Shown here one piece after another: positions 35,042 through 35,128 of a stretch of DNA of 35,128 nt. Below the pieces are notes generated by a model. The model searched no databases. It was not told where the DNA came from and saw only the letters and a program-made list of their open reading frames with translations. Source of the DNA: Mycobacterium sp. (GTDB lineage: Bacteria; Actinomycetota; Actinomycetes; Mycobacteriales; Mycobacteriaceae); assembly GCA_020438865.1 (NCBI GenBank), contig JAGQTU010000041.1:1-35128 (forward strand), given 5' to 3'. Each line of letters opens with the position of its first letter. The first letter of the stretch is position 1. A program made the position numbers and the translations under genes.

Positions 35042-35128
35042 CTAGATCTCGAGTAGCCGTTCCGGGTGGTGGTAGGTGTTGGTGCCCACTGGGAGGGGGA
35101 GGTGGGGTGGTGGGATCCATTGGGTGTG
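35042..35128 (-). CDS. C-terminal end of a 13E12-repeat/DUF222 HNH endonuclease-like protein
   Basis: Only the last 28 residues are in the window, ending at TAG (35044-35042). They read HTQWIPPPHLPLPVGTNTYH then HPERLLEI. The WIPPPHLD...TNTYHHPERLL ending is characteristic of the mycobacterial 13E12 repeat family, proteins with DUF222 and an HNH nuclease domain that occur in many copies. The catalytic part lies beyond the window. Confidence 0.75.
   Translation of the reverse strand, partial: HTQWIPPPHLPLPVGTNTYHHPERLLEI

Noticed and set aside
34770-35045. A 91-codon open frame as an intact gene
   Set aside because: Only part of it resembles SsuD, the start has no ribosome-binding site, and similarity breaks off at a probable deletion/frameshift; called as a remnant instead.

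Overview
The window is high-GC actinobacterial DNA, and its gene content and order are those of a mycobacterium. It corresponds to the Mycobacterium tuberculosis Rv2097c (pafA) to Rv2050 (rbpA) region, but in a rearranged, compact form typical of rapid growers (Mycolicibacterium-like). Two features support a rapid grower: lnt and ppm1 are separate, overlapping genes (fused in M. tuberculosis), and sigC, blaC and pknJ are missing from the places they occupy in M. tuberculosis. Gene identities rest on recognition of protein families and remembered M. tuberculosis homologues; no database search was run.

Layout. 1-8272, all +: the end of pafA (Pup ligase), a DUF885 lipoprotein metallopeptidase, pafB-pafC (WYL-domain DNA-damage regulators), tatA-tatC (Tat export) and helY (DEVH helicase). 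8329-9153: a Pro/Gln-rich DUF4333 membrane protein, ending at a hairpin. 9255-11681, all -: a mazEF9-type toxin-antitoxin pair, a 5'-3' exonuclease and a double-hotdog thioesterase-like gene. 11765-14092: pepE (+), an Rv2074-like F420-dependent reductase (-) and a short-chain dehydrogenase (+). 14142-28421: cobalamin synthesis in three blocks. These are cobL-cobM-cobK (+), then META protein-cobG-cobH-cobIJ (-), and a divergent operon (+) of DUF4129 protein, membrane protein, MoxR AAA+ ATPase, DUF58 protein, membrane protein and cobN. 28440-29205: two tandem Rv2061-type F420 enzymes. 29275-33931: fxsA, an amidohydrolase, lnt and ppm1. 33941-34279 (-): rbpA. 34400-34729 (+): a small Cys-rich protein. 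34730-35041: no intact gene, but a hairpin and an SsuD-like remnant. 35042-35128 (-): the end of a 13E12/DUF222 HNH-type gene.

How the genes work together. The cob genes supply most of the corrin-ring methylation, contraction, reduction and cobalt-insertion steps of the aerobic pathway. The lnt-ppm1 pair links lipoprotein N-acylation to polyprenol-phosphate-mannose supply. PafA belongs to the Pup-proteasome system and PafBC to its neighbouring DNA-damage regulator. Genes are tightly packed with many 4-nt GTGA/ATGA overlaps.

Most interesting observations: (1) the MazF homologue has Trp where MazF toxins have their catalytic Arg, while its 18/20-bp palindromic operator and leaderless promoter look intact; (2) cobN sits at the end of a translationally coupled MoxR/DUF58 operon, suggesting a possible AAA+/vWA partner for a chelatase that lacks CobS/CobT here; (3) a 30-bp in-frame tandem repeat forms the linker of the CobI-CobJ fusion; (4) at least six genes have a TANNNT -10 element 6-7 nt upstream of the start codon, indicating leaderless mRNAs; (5) an ECF-sigma-type promoter precedes rbpA.
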